Source: an uncultured Collinsella sp. (GTDB lineage: Bacteria; Actinomycetota; Coriobacteriia; Coriobacteriales; Coriobacteriaceae). From it: a DNA stretch of 64,000 nt. The DNA lies in the NCBI GenBank assembly GCA_900544095.1, contig UQTV01000002.1, positions 1 through 64,000 of the forward strand, read 5' to 3'. The position numbers and the translations under genes are program-made. The notes beneath the pieces are model-generated. The model was given only the letters and a program-made list of their open reading frames with translations, was not told the origin of the DNA and did not search any database. This document shows, in pieces, positions 38,153 through 46,901 of this stretch. The first letter of the stretch is position 1. The number at the start of each line of letters is the position of its first letter.

Positions 38153-39706
38153 ATGGCACAGCGTCATCTTCCTGCACTCCTGATTATCATGGACGGCTGC
38201 GGCCTGGCTCCGGCCGATGGCGAGAACGCCGTCGCCGCTGCCAAGACGCCCTTCCTTGATAGCTTGTACGAGAAGTATCCTCACACCACGCTCGGTGCTT
38301 CGGGCGAGGACGTGGGCCTTCCCGACGGCCAGATGGGCAACTCCGAGGTAGGCCACCTCAACATCGGTGCCGGCCGCATCGTGTTCCAGGAGCTTTCGCG
38401 CATCAACAATGCCATCAAGGACGGCTCCATCGCCAAGAACGAGGTTTTCGTCAAGGCTATGGACGATGTCAAGGCTGAGGGCAAGACCCTTCACCTTATG
38501 GGCCTTATGAGCCCTGGCGGCGTTCACTCCCACATGAACCACGTCGAGGCTCTGGTCAAGATGGCTGCCGAGCACGGTGTCAAGACCGTTCGCGTCCACG
38601 CCTTCATGGATGGCCGCGATGTCGACCCGCAGTCTGGTGCCGGCTACATGAGCGAGTTCTGCGCCTTCCTGGCTAAGATCTCCGAGGAGACCGGTTGCGA
38701 CGCTCGCGTTGCCACCGTCTCGGGCCGTTATTGGGCCATGGACCGCGATAATCGTTGGGAGCGCATCCAGCGCGCCTACGACGTCATGGTCAACGCGTCC
38801 GATGCCGATGTCGACCCCGTTGCCGGTATCAAGGCCTACTACGAGAAGGATCCGCGCGGCGACGAGTTCGTCGAGCCCTTCGCTGCCCACAACGAGGGCA
38901 TCCACGAGGGCGACGCGGCCATCTTCTTCAACTTCCGTCCCGACCGCGCCCGTCAGATGACCCGCGTGTTCACGGACAAGGAGTTCGACGGCTTTGAGCG
39001 CGAGCAGATCAAGCTTTCTCACTTTGTGACGATGACCGAGTACGATCCGACGTTTGACGTCGAGGTCGCCTTCCCCAAGACGTTCCCCGAGAACGTCCTG
39101 GCCGACGTTATCGCCGCCAATGGCCTGAAGCAGCTGCACACCGCCGAGACCGAGAAGTACGCCCACGTGACGTTCTTCCTCAACGGCGGCATCGAGGAGC
39201 CCAAGGAGGGCGAGGAGCGCGTGCTCGTCGCTTCCCCCAAGGTCGCTACCTACGATCTGCAGCCTGAGATGAGCGCTCCCGAGGTTACCGAGAAGCTTGT
39301 CGCCGCCATCAACGAGGATCGCGCTGATTTCTACATCGTGAACTTCGCGAACTGCGACATGGTTGGTCACACCGGTGTCTTCGACGCCGCCGTTAAGGCC
39401 GTCGAGGCTGTTGACGATGCCCTGTCCAAGGTTGTCCCGGCGATTCTCGCCAAGGGCGGCTTTGCGCTGATTACCGCCGACCACGGCAACGCCGATCACA
39501 TGTTTGACGTTGCTTCTGACGGTTCCAAGCATCCGTTTACGGCTCACACCACCAACCGTGTGCCGTTCATCATCGTTGATGAGAAGGCCAAGCTCACCGG
39601 TATCGAGGACGGCCGTCTTTCCGATATCGCTCCGACCATGCTCACCATGGCTGGTATTGAGCCTTCCGCCGAGATGACGGGTCGCGTGCTCGCCGCCGAG
39701 GCCTAA
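38153..39706 (+). CDS. gpmI: 2,3-bisphosphoglycerate-independent phosphoglycerate mutase
   Basis: Metal-dependent mutase of glycolysis (3-phosphoglycerate to 2-phosphoglycerate), alkaline-phosphatase superfamily. The phosphoserine nucleophile is in GQMGNSEVGHLNIGAGR, LLIIMDGCG opens the metal site, GGVHSHMNH and DGRDVDP are substrate-site motifs, and ITADHGNADHM and HTTNRVPF complete the metal site. The length is 517 residues. The start ATG 38153 is five bases after the tpiA stop. A strong terminator follows, closing the pgk-tpiA-gpmI group. Confidence 0.97.
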   Translation: MAQRHLPALLIIMDGCGLAPADGENAVAAAKTPFLDSLYEKYPHTTLGASGEDVGLPDGQMGNSEVGHLNIGAGRIVFQELSRINNAIKDGSIAKNEVFVKAMDDVKAEGKTLHLMGLMSPGGVHSHMNHVEALVKMAAEHGVKTVRVHAFMDGRDVDPQSGAGYMSEFCAFLAKISEETGCDARVATVSGRYWAMDRDNRWERIQRAYDVMVNASDADVDPVAGIKAYYEKDPRGDEFVEPFAAHNEGIHEGDAAIFFNFRPDRARQMTRVFTDKEFDGFEREQIKLSHFVTMTEYDPTFDVEVAFPKTFPENVLADVIAANGLKQLHTAETEKYAHVTFFLNGGIEEPKEGEERVLVASPKVATYDLQPEMSAPEVTEKLVAAINEDRADFYIVNFANCDMVGHTGVFDAAVKAVEAVDDALSKVVPAILAKGGFALITADHGNADHMFDVASDGSKHPFTAHTTNRVPFIIVDEKAKLTGIEDGRLSDIAPTMLTMAGIEPSAEMTGRVLAAEA

Positions 39707-39731
39707 TAGAAAACAAATACCGTTTTCTAGT

Positions 39732-39766
39732 AAGGGGGTTGTCCACAACCGGACAATCCCCTTTTT
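39732..39766 (+). terminator. Terminator after gpmI
   Basis: AAGGGGGTTGTCC (39732-39744) and GGACAATCCCCTT (39751-39763) form the stem, followed by a T-run. Strong intrinsic terminator for the glycolytic group. Confidence 0.93.
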
Positions 39767-39870
39767 GGTATTTCTGCCATTTCCACCTCGTCCTTGAGTG
39801 GCAGGTAGGGGAGAGCGGGGGATTGTGGTACAGTACTGGAGTTTGAATTGTTCTATTAAGGAGCTTATCT

Positions 39871-40125
39871 ATGGGTCCGTTCCAGATTCTTCTGTTTGTC
39901 GTTTGGGCTGTCTCTGCCGTGGCGCTGACGATTCTCGTCCTGATGCATTCCGGTAAGGGCACCGGCGTTTCGGATATGATCGCTAGCTCGCTGTATAACT
40001 CCAGCTCTGCCACGGGCGTCATGGAGCAGAACCTCGATCGCCTGACGGTAATTATGGCCGTCGTTTTTGCCGTGTGCGTCGTCCTGTGCATGTTCTTCTT
40101 CCCGCAGGGCATCGTCGGCTTCTAA
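39871..40125 (+). CDS. secG: Preprotein translocase subunit SecG
   Basis: Small membrane subunit of the SecYEG channel. The 84-residue protein has two hydrophobic helices (about residues 4-24 and 59-77) joined by the SecG loop LMHSGKGTGVSDMIASSLYN with its conserved glycines. ATG 39871 follows AAGGAGC. In Gram-positives secG commonly lies downstream of the gap-pgk-tpi cluster, as here. An intrinsic terminator follows at once. Confidence 0.93.
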   Translation: MGPFQILLFVVWAVSAVALTILVLMHSGKGTGVSDMIASSLYNSSSATGVMEQNLDRLTVIMAVVFAVCVVLCMFFFPQGIVGF

Positions 40126-40420
40126 GCACGAGCCGCATAAAATAATTGAATAGGGTTCCGCAAGTGCGGGACCCTTTTTGTTTACAAATTTGTAACAGAG
40201 TCAAAATATCCCCACATACTTCGCCCAACTAAAGAAATTCTTGACCGTTGACCGGAATTAGCCCCAAATCGTGCATAAAATGCGCTACTGTATTGCGAAA
40301 CGTTGGTCCGTTGTGCATAACCAGCCATAGCGACGGGCGACGTTTTTATGGTTCGGATCGGATTGTCTCGACATGTGTCCGACTGAACATTTCTTTGTCC
40401 TATCTCATAAGGAGGATGGC
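40126..40420. other. Spacer between secG and the second Opp operon
   Basis: It holds the secG terminator and then about 240 AT-rich bases with no gene. The direct repeat TTGACCG-TTGACCG around 40242-40255 offers two overlapping -35-like hexamers, but I could not pair either with a -10 at normal spacing. The promoter of the second transporter operon should be here. Confidence 0.5.
40152..40179 (+). terminator. Terminator after secG
   Basis: AGGGTTCCGC, loop AAGT, GCGGGACCCT followed by TTTTG. Ten-pair stem with one G.U; strong intrinsic terminator. Confidence 0.93.
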
Positions 40421-42097
40421 ATGGCTGATTCTATGTTCCACCAGCCCGTTATGGGTCGTCGCGCCTTCGTTGGCGGTACCCTTGCTGCGAGCTCCATGGC
40501 TTTTCTTGCCGCATGCGGCAAGAAGGGTGGCGACGCTTCCGGTTCTGAGTCCGGTTCGACGCTGAACTTCTACATCAACAACCCGGTCTGCATCGACCCC
40601 TACAACGTCCAGGAGGACCAGGGCACTCAGGTCGAGTACCAGCTCTTTGACGCTCTGACCTCTTACGACGCCGAGAAGGGCGAGATCGTTCCGCTGGCTT
40701 GCGAGTCCTTTGAGTCCAATGACGACGCAACCGAGTTTACCTTCAAGATCAAGAAGGCCAAGTTCCACAACGGTGACGACGTTACCTCCAAGTCCTTCAA
40801 GCTCGGTTGGGAGCGTCTGGTCAACACCAAGTCGGCCATCGCTACCGAGTACGGCCCTTCCGAGGTCTCCTATCACCTTTCCATGGTCGAGGGTTATGAC
40901 GACCTGCTTGCCGGTAACGCTACCGAGCTCAGCGGTGTTACGTGCCCCGACGATGAGACCCTCGTCGTCAAGCTGTCTTCCGCTTACGCTGACTTCCCCT
41001 TCGTCGCCTCTCATCCGGCTCTGGCCCCGGTTCCCGAGTGCGCCGAGTCCGATGTCAAGAGCTTCTATCTTGCCCCGGTCGGTAACGGCCCGTTCATGAT
41101 GGACGGCAAGTGGGAGGATGGCCAGGAGATCAACGTCAAGAAGTTCGACGATTACTATGGCGACAAGGCCAAGATCGATGGCATCCACTTCCAGGTCATC
41201 AAGGACATGGAGACCGCTTACAAGGAGTTCCAGGCCGGTAACCTCGATGTCTGCGACGTTCCCGTCGCTCAGATCGATGCCGCCAAGAAGGATCGCGGCG
41301 TGTCCAAGGACGGCTACACCATGGGTGACGGCGAGCGCATGCTGCTCGGCGCCGAGCCTTCCACGTACTATCTGACCTGCAACACCACGGCCGAGCCGTT
41401 CAACAACGCCGACCTGCGTAGGGGCATCTCCCTGGCCATTAACCGTGAGGCCATCTGCAAGACCATCTTCAAGGGTACCCGTACCCCTGCCGACGGCATT
41501 GTTCCTCCGGGCATCGATGGCTACAAGGAGGGCGCATGGGAGTTCTGCGCCTACGATGTCGACAAGGCTAACGAGTACCTCGACAAGGTTGCTCCCGCTG
41601 GCGCTAACGGCGATCGTGGCATTAGCGTGACCCTGTCCTACAACCAGGACGGCGGTCACAAGGAGATCATGGAGTCCATCATCGGTGACCTCGCTAAGGT
41701 TGGCGTTACCGCTGTCTCCGATACCCCTGAGTGGTCTGCCCTGCTCGAGCAGTATCAGAACTTTAACTATCAGTTCGGTCGTCTGGGTTGGATTGCCGAC
41801 TACCCGATCATGGACAACTTCCTGTATCCGCTGTTCCACTCCGACTCCCTCGGTGGCGACAACCGCTCCGGTTACAACAACCCCGAGTTCGACGCCAAGG
41901 TCGACGAGGCTCGTACTATTGTTGACGACGAGGAGCGCGTCGCTAAGATGCAGGAGGCCGACGCAATGGTCGCTGCCGACTGCCCGGTCATCCCGATTAT
42001 GTTCTACACGCACACCATCGCCGGCTCCGATCGCATTAAGCACCTCTATGTCGATCCGCAGAAGCACGCCGATCTGGGTACCGCTGAGCTCGCCTAA
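40421..42097 (+). CDS. Oligopeptide ABC transporter substrate-binding lipoprotein (second system)
   Basis: Peptide-binding protein of an OppA type. The export signal has an RR pair (MGRRAFVGGTLAASSMAF) and a lipobox LAACGKK (Cys at about residue 34), so it is a lipoprotein possibly sent through Tat. The mature domain shows SBP family 5 patterns, for example EFTFKIKKAKFHNGDDVTSK and YLTCNTTAEPFNNADLRRGI. It is 558 residues. ATG 40421 lies five bases after GGAGG. It heads a complete five-gene transporter operon (42254-46364) and is separated from the permease by a hairpin, as in the first system. Ligand by family: oligopeptides. Confidence 0.92.
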   Translation: MADSMFHQPVMGRRAFVGGTLAASSMAFLAACGKKGGDASGSESGSTLNFYINNPVCIDPYNVQEDQGTQVEYQLFDALTSYDAEKGEIVPLACESFESNDDATEFTFKIKKAKFHNGDDVTSKSFKLGWERLVNTKSAIATEYGPSEVSYHLSMVEGYDDLLAGNATELSGVTCPDDETLVVKLSSAYADFPFVASHPALAPVPECAESDVKSFYLAPVGNGPFMMDGKWEDGQEINVKKFDDYYGDKAKIDGIHFQVIKDMETAYKEFQAGNLDVCDVPVAQIDAAKKDRGVSKDGYTMGDGERMLLGAEPSTYYLTCNTTAEPFNNADLRRGISLAINREAICKTIFKGTRTPADGIVPPGIDGYKEGAWEFCAYDVDKANEYLDKVAPAGANGDRGISVTLSYNQDGGHKEIMESIIGDLAKVGVTAVSDTPEWSALLEQYQNFNYQFGRLGWIADYPIMDNFLYPLFHSDSLGGDNRSGYNNPEFDAKVDEARTIVDDEERVAKMQEADAMVAADCPVIPIMFYTHTIAGSDRIKHLYVDPQKHADLGTAELA

Positions 42098-42193
42098 GAG
42101 TTTGCAGCTTCCGTGAGGGTCAAGTATTTACGTAGACCTCATGGGAAACATACAGTTCTCCCTAACCTGGGGTAAACTGGCTGATGGTAATTT

Positions 42194-42223
42194 TGGGATG
42201 CCGGTCTGGCGATCGGCATCCCA
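42194..42223 (+). other. Intercistronic hairpin between OppA-like and OppB-like genes
   Basis: TGGGATGCCG (42194-42203) pairs perfectly with CGGCATCCCA (42214-42223), followed by TTTAGGTT. It occupies the same place as the hairpin at 24127-24160 in the first transporter operon and probably lowers downstream expression relative to the binding protein. Confidence 0.65.
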
Positions 42224-42253
42224 TTTAGGTTAATCCCTAGATAGGGGAGTGGT

Positions 42254-43291
42254 ATGGGTAAGTACATCGTTAAACGTGTGCTTCAGTTCATCCCGGTGTT
42301 TTTGGGCGTTACGCTGATTCTGTTCGCCCTCCAGAATATCGTGCCGGGAGATCCGATCAAGCTGATCGGTGGAGACAAGGCTCTGTCCCCCGAGGTGGAG
42401 CTTCAGCTTCGCGTCCGCTATCACCTGGTCCAGACGGACGAGGACGGCAACGCGATCCTTGACGAGAACGGCGACCCCGTTCAAACGTCGCTCGTGGACC
42501 GTTACTTGTATTACATGAACGGCCTGCTTCATGGCGATCTGGGCAATTCGTATCAGCGCAAGCTGCCGGTTACGGAAATCTTTGCCCAGAAGTATCCGTA
42601 TACGGTCAAACTTGCCGCGTGCGCCATCGTGCTCGAGGCAATTATGGGTATCGGTGCGGGTATCATTTCGGCGGTAAAGCGTTATTCCTTCTGGGATATT
42701 TTGGTAACGCTCACCACGTCGATCCTCGTTGCGGTCCCGGCCTTCTGGCTCGGTATGTTGCTGCAGCTGTTCTTTGGCGTCATCCTCAAGGACGCCACGG
42801 GCGGTGCAATCTCCATGCCGATCTCGGGTGCCGGCGGTTCCAGCTCTCAGTATCAGGATTGGATGCACTATGTGCTTCCGACCATTACGCTGGCTTCGGT
42901 TTCGACCGCTTATGCCGCCCGCATTATGCGCTCGCAGCTGCTTGACGTCATGAACCAGGATTACATCCGTACGGCAAAGGCCAAGGGTCTCTCCAATCGC
43001 GCGATCATCATCAAGCATGCGCTTAAGAATGCACTCATCCCCGTCGTTACCTATATTGGTGTCGACTTTGGCGGCATGCTTTCGGGCGCCATCCTGACCG
43101 AGACGGTCTTTAACTGGCCCGGTATCGGCTATGAGGTCTATCGCGCCATTAGCATGCGTGACTGGCCCATCGTTATGGGCGGCGTTACGCTCATCGTCGT
43201 CGTCGTCATGGTGATCAACCTGCTCGTCGACATTAGCTATGCATTCCTCGACCCGCGCATCCGCCTTGGCGGTCCGTCGGATAAGGCCTAA
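42254..43291 (+). CDS. oppB: Oligopeptide ABC transporter permease OppB
   Basis: Membrane subunit with the OppB-type N-terminal helix (YIVKRVLQFIPVFLGVTLILFALQ is within residues 4-27), a longer extracellular loop around residues 37-85, the coupling loop DYIRTAKAKGLSNRAIIIKHALK and the terminal signature ILTETVFNWPGIGYEVYRAI. The length is 345 residues. ATG 42254 follows AGGGGAG. It pairs with the OppC subunit encoded 15 bases downstream. Confidence 0.94.
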   Translation: MGKYIVKRVLQFIPVFLGVTLILFALQNIVPGDPIKLIGGDKALSPEVELQLRVRYHLVQTDEDGNAILDENGDPVQTSLVDRYLYYMNGLLHGDLGNSYQRKLPVTEIFAQKYPYTVKLAACAIVLEAIMGIGAGIISAVKRYSFWDILVTLTTSILVAVPAFWLGMLLQLFFGVILKDATGGAISMPISGAGGSSSQYQDWMHYVLPTITLASVSTAYAARIMRSQLLDVMNQDYIRTAKAKGLSNRAIIIKHALKNALIPVVTYIGVDFGGMLSGAILTETVFNWPGIGYEVYRAISMRDWPIVMGGVTLIVVVVMVINLLVDISYAFLDPRIRLGGPSDKA

Positions 43292-43305
43292 GGGAGGTAC
43301 GTCTC

Positions 43306-44241
43306 ATGCAGGAAACTAATTCTCAGTCTCAGGAGCAGGCTACCGCCACCAAGGCCGCATCTGCTCCCGCCAAGTCCCGCACGCTGTGGGGCGACGCTTT
43401 TAAGCGTCTTCGTAAGAACAAGCTCGCCGTTATCGGTGTCTGCTGGATCATCATCGTTGTTGTGGTCGCCCTGACCGCCGATTTGTGGGCTAAGCCCTGG
43501 CTCGGCTCTCCTACGGCTTCTGACTCGACCACCATGGCCGAGACTTCGCTGCTGGCTCCGTGTGCCGAGCACCCGTTTGGCACCGACTCTCTTGGTCGTG
43601 ACATTCTCGTCCGTGTTATCTACGGCGCGCGCGTTTCGCTTTCCGTCGGTATTATGGCCACCGCCATCTCCACGGTGATCGGTCTGGTCATGGGCGCCCT
43701 CGCCGGTTTCTATGGCGGCATCTGGGATACGATCATCATGCGCTGTGCGGACATCTTCCTGGCGTTCCCGTACGTGCTGTTCGTTGTTGCCATGATTGCC
43801 GTTATCGGTCGTGGTCTTCAGAATGTCTTTATCGCCATCGGCATTCTCGGTTGGCCTTCGATTGCGCGCGTCTTCCGATCCGCGATCCTGACGGTCAAAG
43901 AGAACGACTATGTTGACGCCGCTCGCGCGATGGGTGCATCCGATGCGCGTATCGTTATGCGCCATATCTTCCCGAACTCCGTTGCTTCTATCGTGGTCTA
44001 CGCGACCATGAACATTGGTGGCGCCATTCTGACCGAGTCCGCTCTGTCCTTCCTCGGCATGGGCGTTATCCCGCCCACGCCTTCGTGGGGCTCCATGATT
44101 CAGGATGGCCAGCAGTATCTTCTGACTGCTCCCTGGATGATGATCATGCCCGGTCTGGCAATTCTCTCGACGGTGCTCGCCTTCACCCTACTTGGTGACG
44201 GTCTGCGCGACGCCCTCGACGTCAAGATGAAGGACGCATAA
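43306..44241 (+). CDS. oppC: Oligopeptide ABC transporter permease OppC
   Basis: Second membrane subunit. A polar N-terminus of about 40 residues precedes the first helix (LAVIGVCWIIIVVVVALTA); HPFGTDSLGRDILVRVIYGA is the DppC/OppC hallmark, the coupling loop is DYVDAARAMGASDARIVMRH and SFLGMGVIPPTPSWGSMI lies near the end. The length is 311 residues. ATG 43306 follows AAGGGAGG, and the next gene starts two bases after its stop. Confidence 0.94.
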   Translation: MQETNSQSQEQATATKAASAPAKSRTLWGDAFKRLRKNKLAVIGVCWIIIVVVVALTADLWAKPWLGSPTASDSTTMAETSLLAPCAEHPFGTDSLGRDILVRVIYGARVSLSVGIMATAISTVIGLVMGALAGFYGGIWDTIIMRCADIFLAFPYVLFVVAMIAVIGRGLQNVFIAIGILGWPSIARVFRSAILTVKENDYVDAARAMGASDARIVMRHIFPNSVASIVVYATMNIGGAILTESALSFLGMGVIPPTPSWGSMIQDGQQYLLTAPWMMIMPGLAILSTVLAFTLLGDGLRDALDVKMKDA

Positions 44242-44243
44242 GG

Positions 44244-45335
44244 ATGAAGAAGAACAAGAACTATGTGGACCTGAAGGACCAGCCGGTTCCCGAGGGCCAG
44301 CATCTGCTCGAGGTCGATGACCTTAAGATGTATTTCCACACCGAGGATGGCGTCGTTCGCGCCGTCGATGGTGTGTCCTACACACTCGATCGCGGTGAGA
44401 CCCTGGGTGTCGTCGGTGAGTCCGGCTCCGGTAAGTCCGTGACCGCCATGACCATCATGGGCCTTATCTCGATGCCTCCGGGAAAGATTGAGGGCGGTGA
44501 CGTTCGCTATCGCGGTCGTTCCATCCTCGAGATGACCGAGGAAGAGATGCAACACATTCGCGGCAACGATATCGCGATGATCTTCCAGGATCCTATGACC
44601 TCCCTGAACCCGGTCTATAAGATCGGCAAGCAGGTGGGCGAGGGACTTCGTCTGCACCGTGGCTACTCCAAGCAGGAGGCGCTCAAGCGCGCCACCGAGC
44701 TTTTGGACCTCGTTGGCATTCCCGAGCCCGAGAAGCGCGTCAACGAGTATCCGCACCAGTTCTCTGGCGGCATGCGTCAGCGCGTCATGATTGCCATGGC
44801 GCTTGCCTGCGATCCCGATATCCTGATTGCCGATGAGCCCACGACTGCTCTGGACGTTACCATCCAGGCTCAGATTATTGAGCTGATGCAGGAAATGCAG
44901 GAGAAGAACGGCAACGCCATCATCATGATTACCCATGACCTGGGCGTCGTTGCCGATATGGCCGATAAGATCATGGTTATGTACGCCGGCCGTCCCGTCG
45001 AGTTCGGTACTGCTGAGGAAATCTTCTACGAGAGCCGCCACCCCTACACCTGGGGCCTTATCCGCTCCATCCCGGAGCAGGCTATCGATGAGAAGAAGCC
45101 GCTGACGCCGATTCACGGCAACCCGCCCTCGCTCATGAACCTGCCCGAGGGTTGCGTGTTCTCGCCTCGTTGCCCCTATGCGACCGATAAGTGCCGCAAG
45201 CAGCGTCCTGAGCGTGTTGTCACTGAGTCTGGCCATTATTCCGCGTGCCACTACTCCGGCGACCCCGAGTTCCTCAAGAATGCCCCTGCGACGTCCCGTA
45301 CGCGCAAGGATTCCGAGAAGGGAGGCGAGGCGTAA
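44244..45335 (+). CDS. oppD: Oligopeptide ABC transporter ATPase OppD
   Basis: ATP-hydrolysing subunit. Walker A VVGESGSGKSV at about residues 56-66, Q-loop MIFQDPMTSLNP, signature FSGGMRQRVMIAMAL, Walker B ILIADEPTTALD and switch ITHD are present. The C-terminal cysteine pattern of peptide-type OppD is complete (GCVFSPRCPYATDKC...SACHY), unlike in the fused ATPase of the first system, supporting a peptide substrate here. The product is 363 residues. Coupled to oppC (two-base gap, AAGGATG) and to oppF, which starts right at its stop. Confidence 0.95.
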   Translation: MKKNKNYVDLKDQPVPEGQHLLEVDDLKMYFHTEDGVVRAVDGVSYTLDRGETLGVVGESGSGKSVTAMTIMGLISMPPGKIEGGDVRYRGRSILEMTEEEMQHIRGNDIAMIFQDPMTSLNPVYKIGKQVGEGLRLHRGYSKQEALKRATELLDLVGIPEPEKRVNEYPHQFSGGMRQRVMIAMALACDPDILIADEPTTALDVTIQAQIIELMQEMQEKNGNAIIMITHDLGVVADMADKIMVMYAGRPVEFGTAEEIFYESRHPYTWGLIRSIPEQAIDEKKPLTPIHGNPPSLMNLPEGCVFSPRCPYATDKCRKQRPERVVTESGHYSACHYSGDPEFLKNAPATSRTRKDSEKGGEA

Positions 45336-46364
45336 ATGGCAGATAAGAACGAGCGCACTCCGCTGCTGAAGGTCGAGCACCTCTCTAAGGAATTCCCCGC
45401 CGAGTCCGGCATGTTCGCCAAGCGCTTTTCCAAGCGCGTCGTCTCTGCTGTGAACGACATCTCGTTTGAGATTTATCCTGGCGAGACCTTTGGTCTGGTT
45501 GGCGAGTCTGGTTGCGGTAAGTCCACCACGGGCCGCACGATTATGCGCCTGACCCAGCCGACTGCCGGCAAGGTGTTCTTCCAGGGCAAAGATGTTGCCG
45601 AGATGAGCAAGCATGAGATCAAGGACATGCGTCGCGAGATGCAGTTCATCTTCCAGGACCCCTATGCTTCGCTGAACCCCCGTATGACCATCGGCGAGAT
45701 CGTCTCCGAGCCCATGACTATTCACGGCGTGGGCACCAAGGAGGAGCGTATCGAGCGTGTTCGCGAGCTTCTCGACGTCGTTGGACTGAACCCCGAGCAC
45801 ATCAACCGCTATCCGCACGAGTTCTCGGGCGGTCAGCGTCAGCGTGTCGGCATCGCCCGCGCCTTCGCTTTGAAGCCCAAGCTGATCATCTGCGACGAGC
45901 CCGTTTCCGCTCTGGATGTTTCCATTCAGGCCCAGGTTCTGAACCTGCTCAAGGAACTTCAGGACAAGTTTGGTACGGCGTATCTGTTTATCGCCCACGA
46001 CCTGTCCGTCGTGCAGCACATCTCCGATCGCGTTGCCGTTATGTATCTAGGCAAGATGGTCGAGGTTTCGGACTGGAAGACGCTCTATAGCGAGCCTCAC
46101 CATCCGTACACGCAGTCGCTGCTATCTGCCGTGCCGGTTCCCGATCCGGATATTCAGAAGACCCGCAAGCGCATCATCCTCGCCGGCGATCCGCCGTCGC
46201 CGCTGGATCCGCCGACCGGCTGCCGTTTCCACACGCGCTGCCCGATCGCGCAGGGCATCTGCTCCGAGAAGCTTCCTGAGTTTAAGGAAGTCGCTCCGGG
46301 CCACTGCTGCGCGTGCCACTTCGCGGAGCCGTTCCCGATTAAGGAATCGCACATCGACCTGTAG
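45336..46364 (+). CDS. oppF: Oligopeptide ABC transporter ATPase OppF
   Basis: Partner ATPase of OppD. Walker A LVGESGCGKST, Q-loop FIFQDPYASLNPRM, signature FSGGQRQRVGIARAF, Walker B LIICDEPVSALD, switch IAHD, and the C-terminal cysteine set GCRFHTRCPIAQGIC...CCACHF are present. It is 342 residues. GGGAGG lies inside the end of oppD as ribosome site. A 128-base hairpin begins 16 bases after the stop. Confidence 0.95.
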   Translation: MADKNERTPLLKVEHLSKEFPAESGMFAKRFSKRVVSAVNDISFEIYPGETFGLVGESGCGKSTTGRTIMRLTQPTAGKVFFQGKDVAEMSKHEIKDMRREMQFIFQDPYASLNPRMTIGEIVSEPMTIHGVGTKEERIERVRELLDVVGLNPEHINRYPHEFSGGQRQRVGIARAFALKPKLIICDEPVSALDVSIQAQVLNLLKELQDKFGTAYLFIAHDLSVVQHISDRVAVMYLGKMVEVSDWKTLYSEPHHPYTQSLLSAVPVPDPDIQKTRKRIILAGDPPSPLDPPTGCRFHTRCPIAQGICSEKLPEFKEVAPGHCCACHFAEPFPIKESHIDL

Positions 46365-46380
46365 TCGGCTGTTTGTCCGG

Positions 46381-46508
46381 GCCCGTGCTGGACTTAGTTT
46401 TCAGAACGTCCTCGACCATGGAAACCCCCTTATCCTGCTCCTTCGGAGCTGTGGATAAGGGGGTTTCCTGGTCTGCGGAATGTTCTGAAAACTAAGTCCA
46501 GCACGGGC
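46381..46508. repeat. Long near-perfect hairpin 3 (after oppF)
   Basis: The arms 46381-46407 and 46482-46508 are perfectly complementary over 27 bases (GCCCGTGCTGGACTTAG at the outer end). The inner arms GGAAACCCCCTTATCC (46420-46435) and GGATAAGGGGGTTTCC (46453-46468) are also perfect, and the tip is GCTCC-TTC-GGAGC. The whole 128 bases form one rod. No T-run follows. Confidence 0.93.
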
Positions 46509-46574
46509 TCTGTGTTACCGATGCAGGGGGGGGCGATTCCTTGATCGCTCACTTAATCTAATGGGATAGTTAGT

Positions 46575-46600
46575 GAGGCCGGAGCAAAAGCTCCGGCCTC
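46575..46600 (+). terminator. Terminator-like hairpin
   Basis: GAGGCCGGAGC, loop AAAA, GCTCCGGCCTC: 11 perfect pairs, followed by CTTATATAAG. A second hairpin GGCTCGGC-AAA-GCCGAGCC is at 46611-46629. Together they probably end oppF transcription although the T-runs are weak. Confidence 0.65.
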
Positions 46601-46665
46601 CTTATATAAGGGCTCGGCAAAGCCGAGCCACTAAATATATATCAGCCCCAGAACATATTTGAGAA

Positions 46666-46820
46666 CTGTTCCCGGAGTACATACTCCTAGGGCCGGAATG
46701 AGGTTGCTTTCCAACGCATTCCGCAGGGGGCGGCATTATTTTGTAGCGCGAAGCGCGAATCAAAATAATGCCGCATGCCCGAGGACGCGTTGGAAAGCAA
46801 CCTCATTCCGACCCGAACAG
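46666..46820. repeat. Long near-perfect hairpin 4 (upstream of tRNA-Leu)
   Basis: The arms 46694-46717 and 46787-46810 are perfectly complementary over 24 bases (CGGAATGAGGTTGCTTTCC at the outer end). Inner arms GCGGCATTATTTTG (46730-46743) and CAAAATAATGCCGC (46761-46774) are perfect as well, with GCGC-GAA-GCGC at the tip; outer CTGTTC/GAACAG pairs at 46666-46671 and 46815-46820. It lies about 50 bases before the tRNA-Leu promoter. Confidence 0.9.
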
Positions 46821-46853
46821 GTCCGTCTACCAGCGCATTTACAAATTCGTAAA

Positions 46854-46901
46854 TTTTTTTGAAAAAAGTGCTTGCACAGTTCTCGAATCATAGGTTATTA
46901 T
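46854..46901 (+). promoter_or_regulatory. tRNA-Leu promoter with A/T-tract dyad
   Basis: -35 TTGCAC (46872-46877), 17 or 18 bases, -10 TTATTA/TATTAT (46895-46901). Directly upstream lies TTTTTTGAAAAAAGTG, a T-tract/A-tract dyad that recurs before the tRNA-Gly promoters at 50346 and 52701. It may be an UP-type element for RNA polymerase alpha subunits. Confidence 0.75.

Noticed and set aside
37937..39748. Long antisense frame over gpmI
   Set aside because: Also extends over the terminator at 39732-39766; gpmI is unmistakable on the other strand.
44100..46019. Long antisense frame over oppD/oppF
   Set aside because: Composition effect opposite strongly biased genes; no motif or start site.
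46659..46862. 67-codon open frame upstream of tRNA-Leu
   Set aside because: It lies entirely in the nested inverted repeat 46666-46820 and has no ribosome site or recognisable domain.
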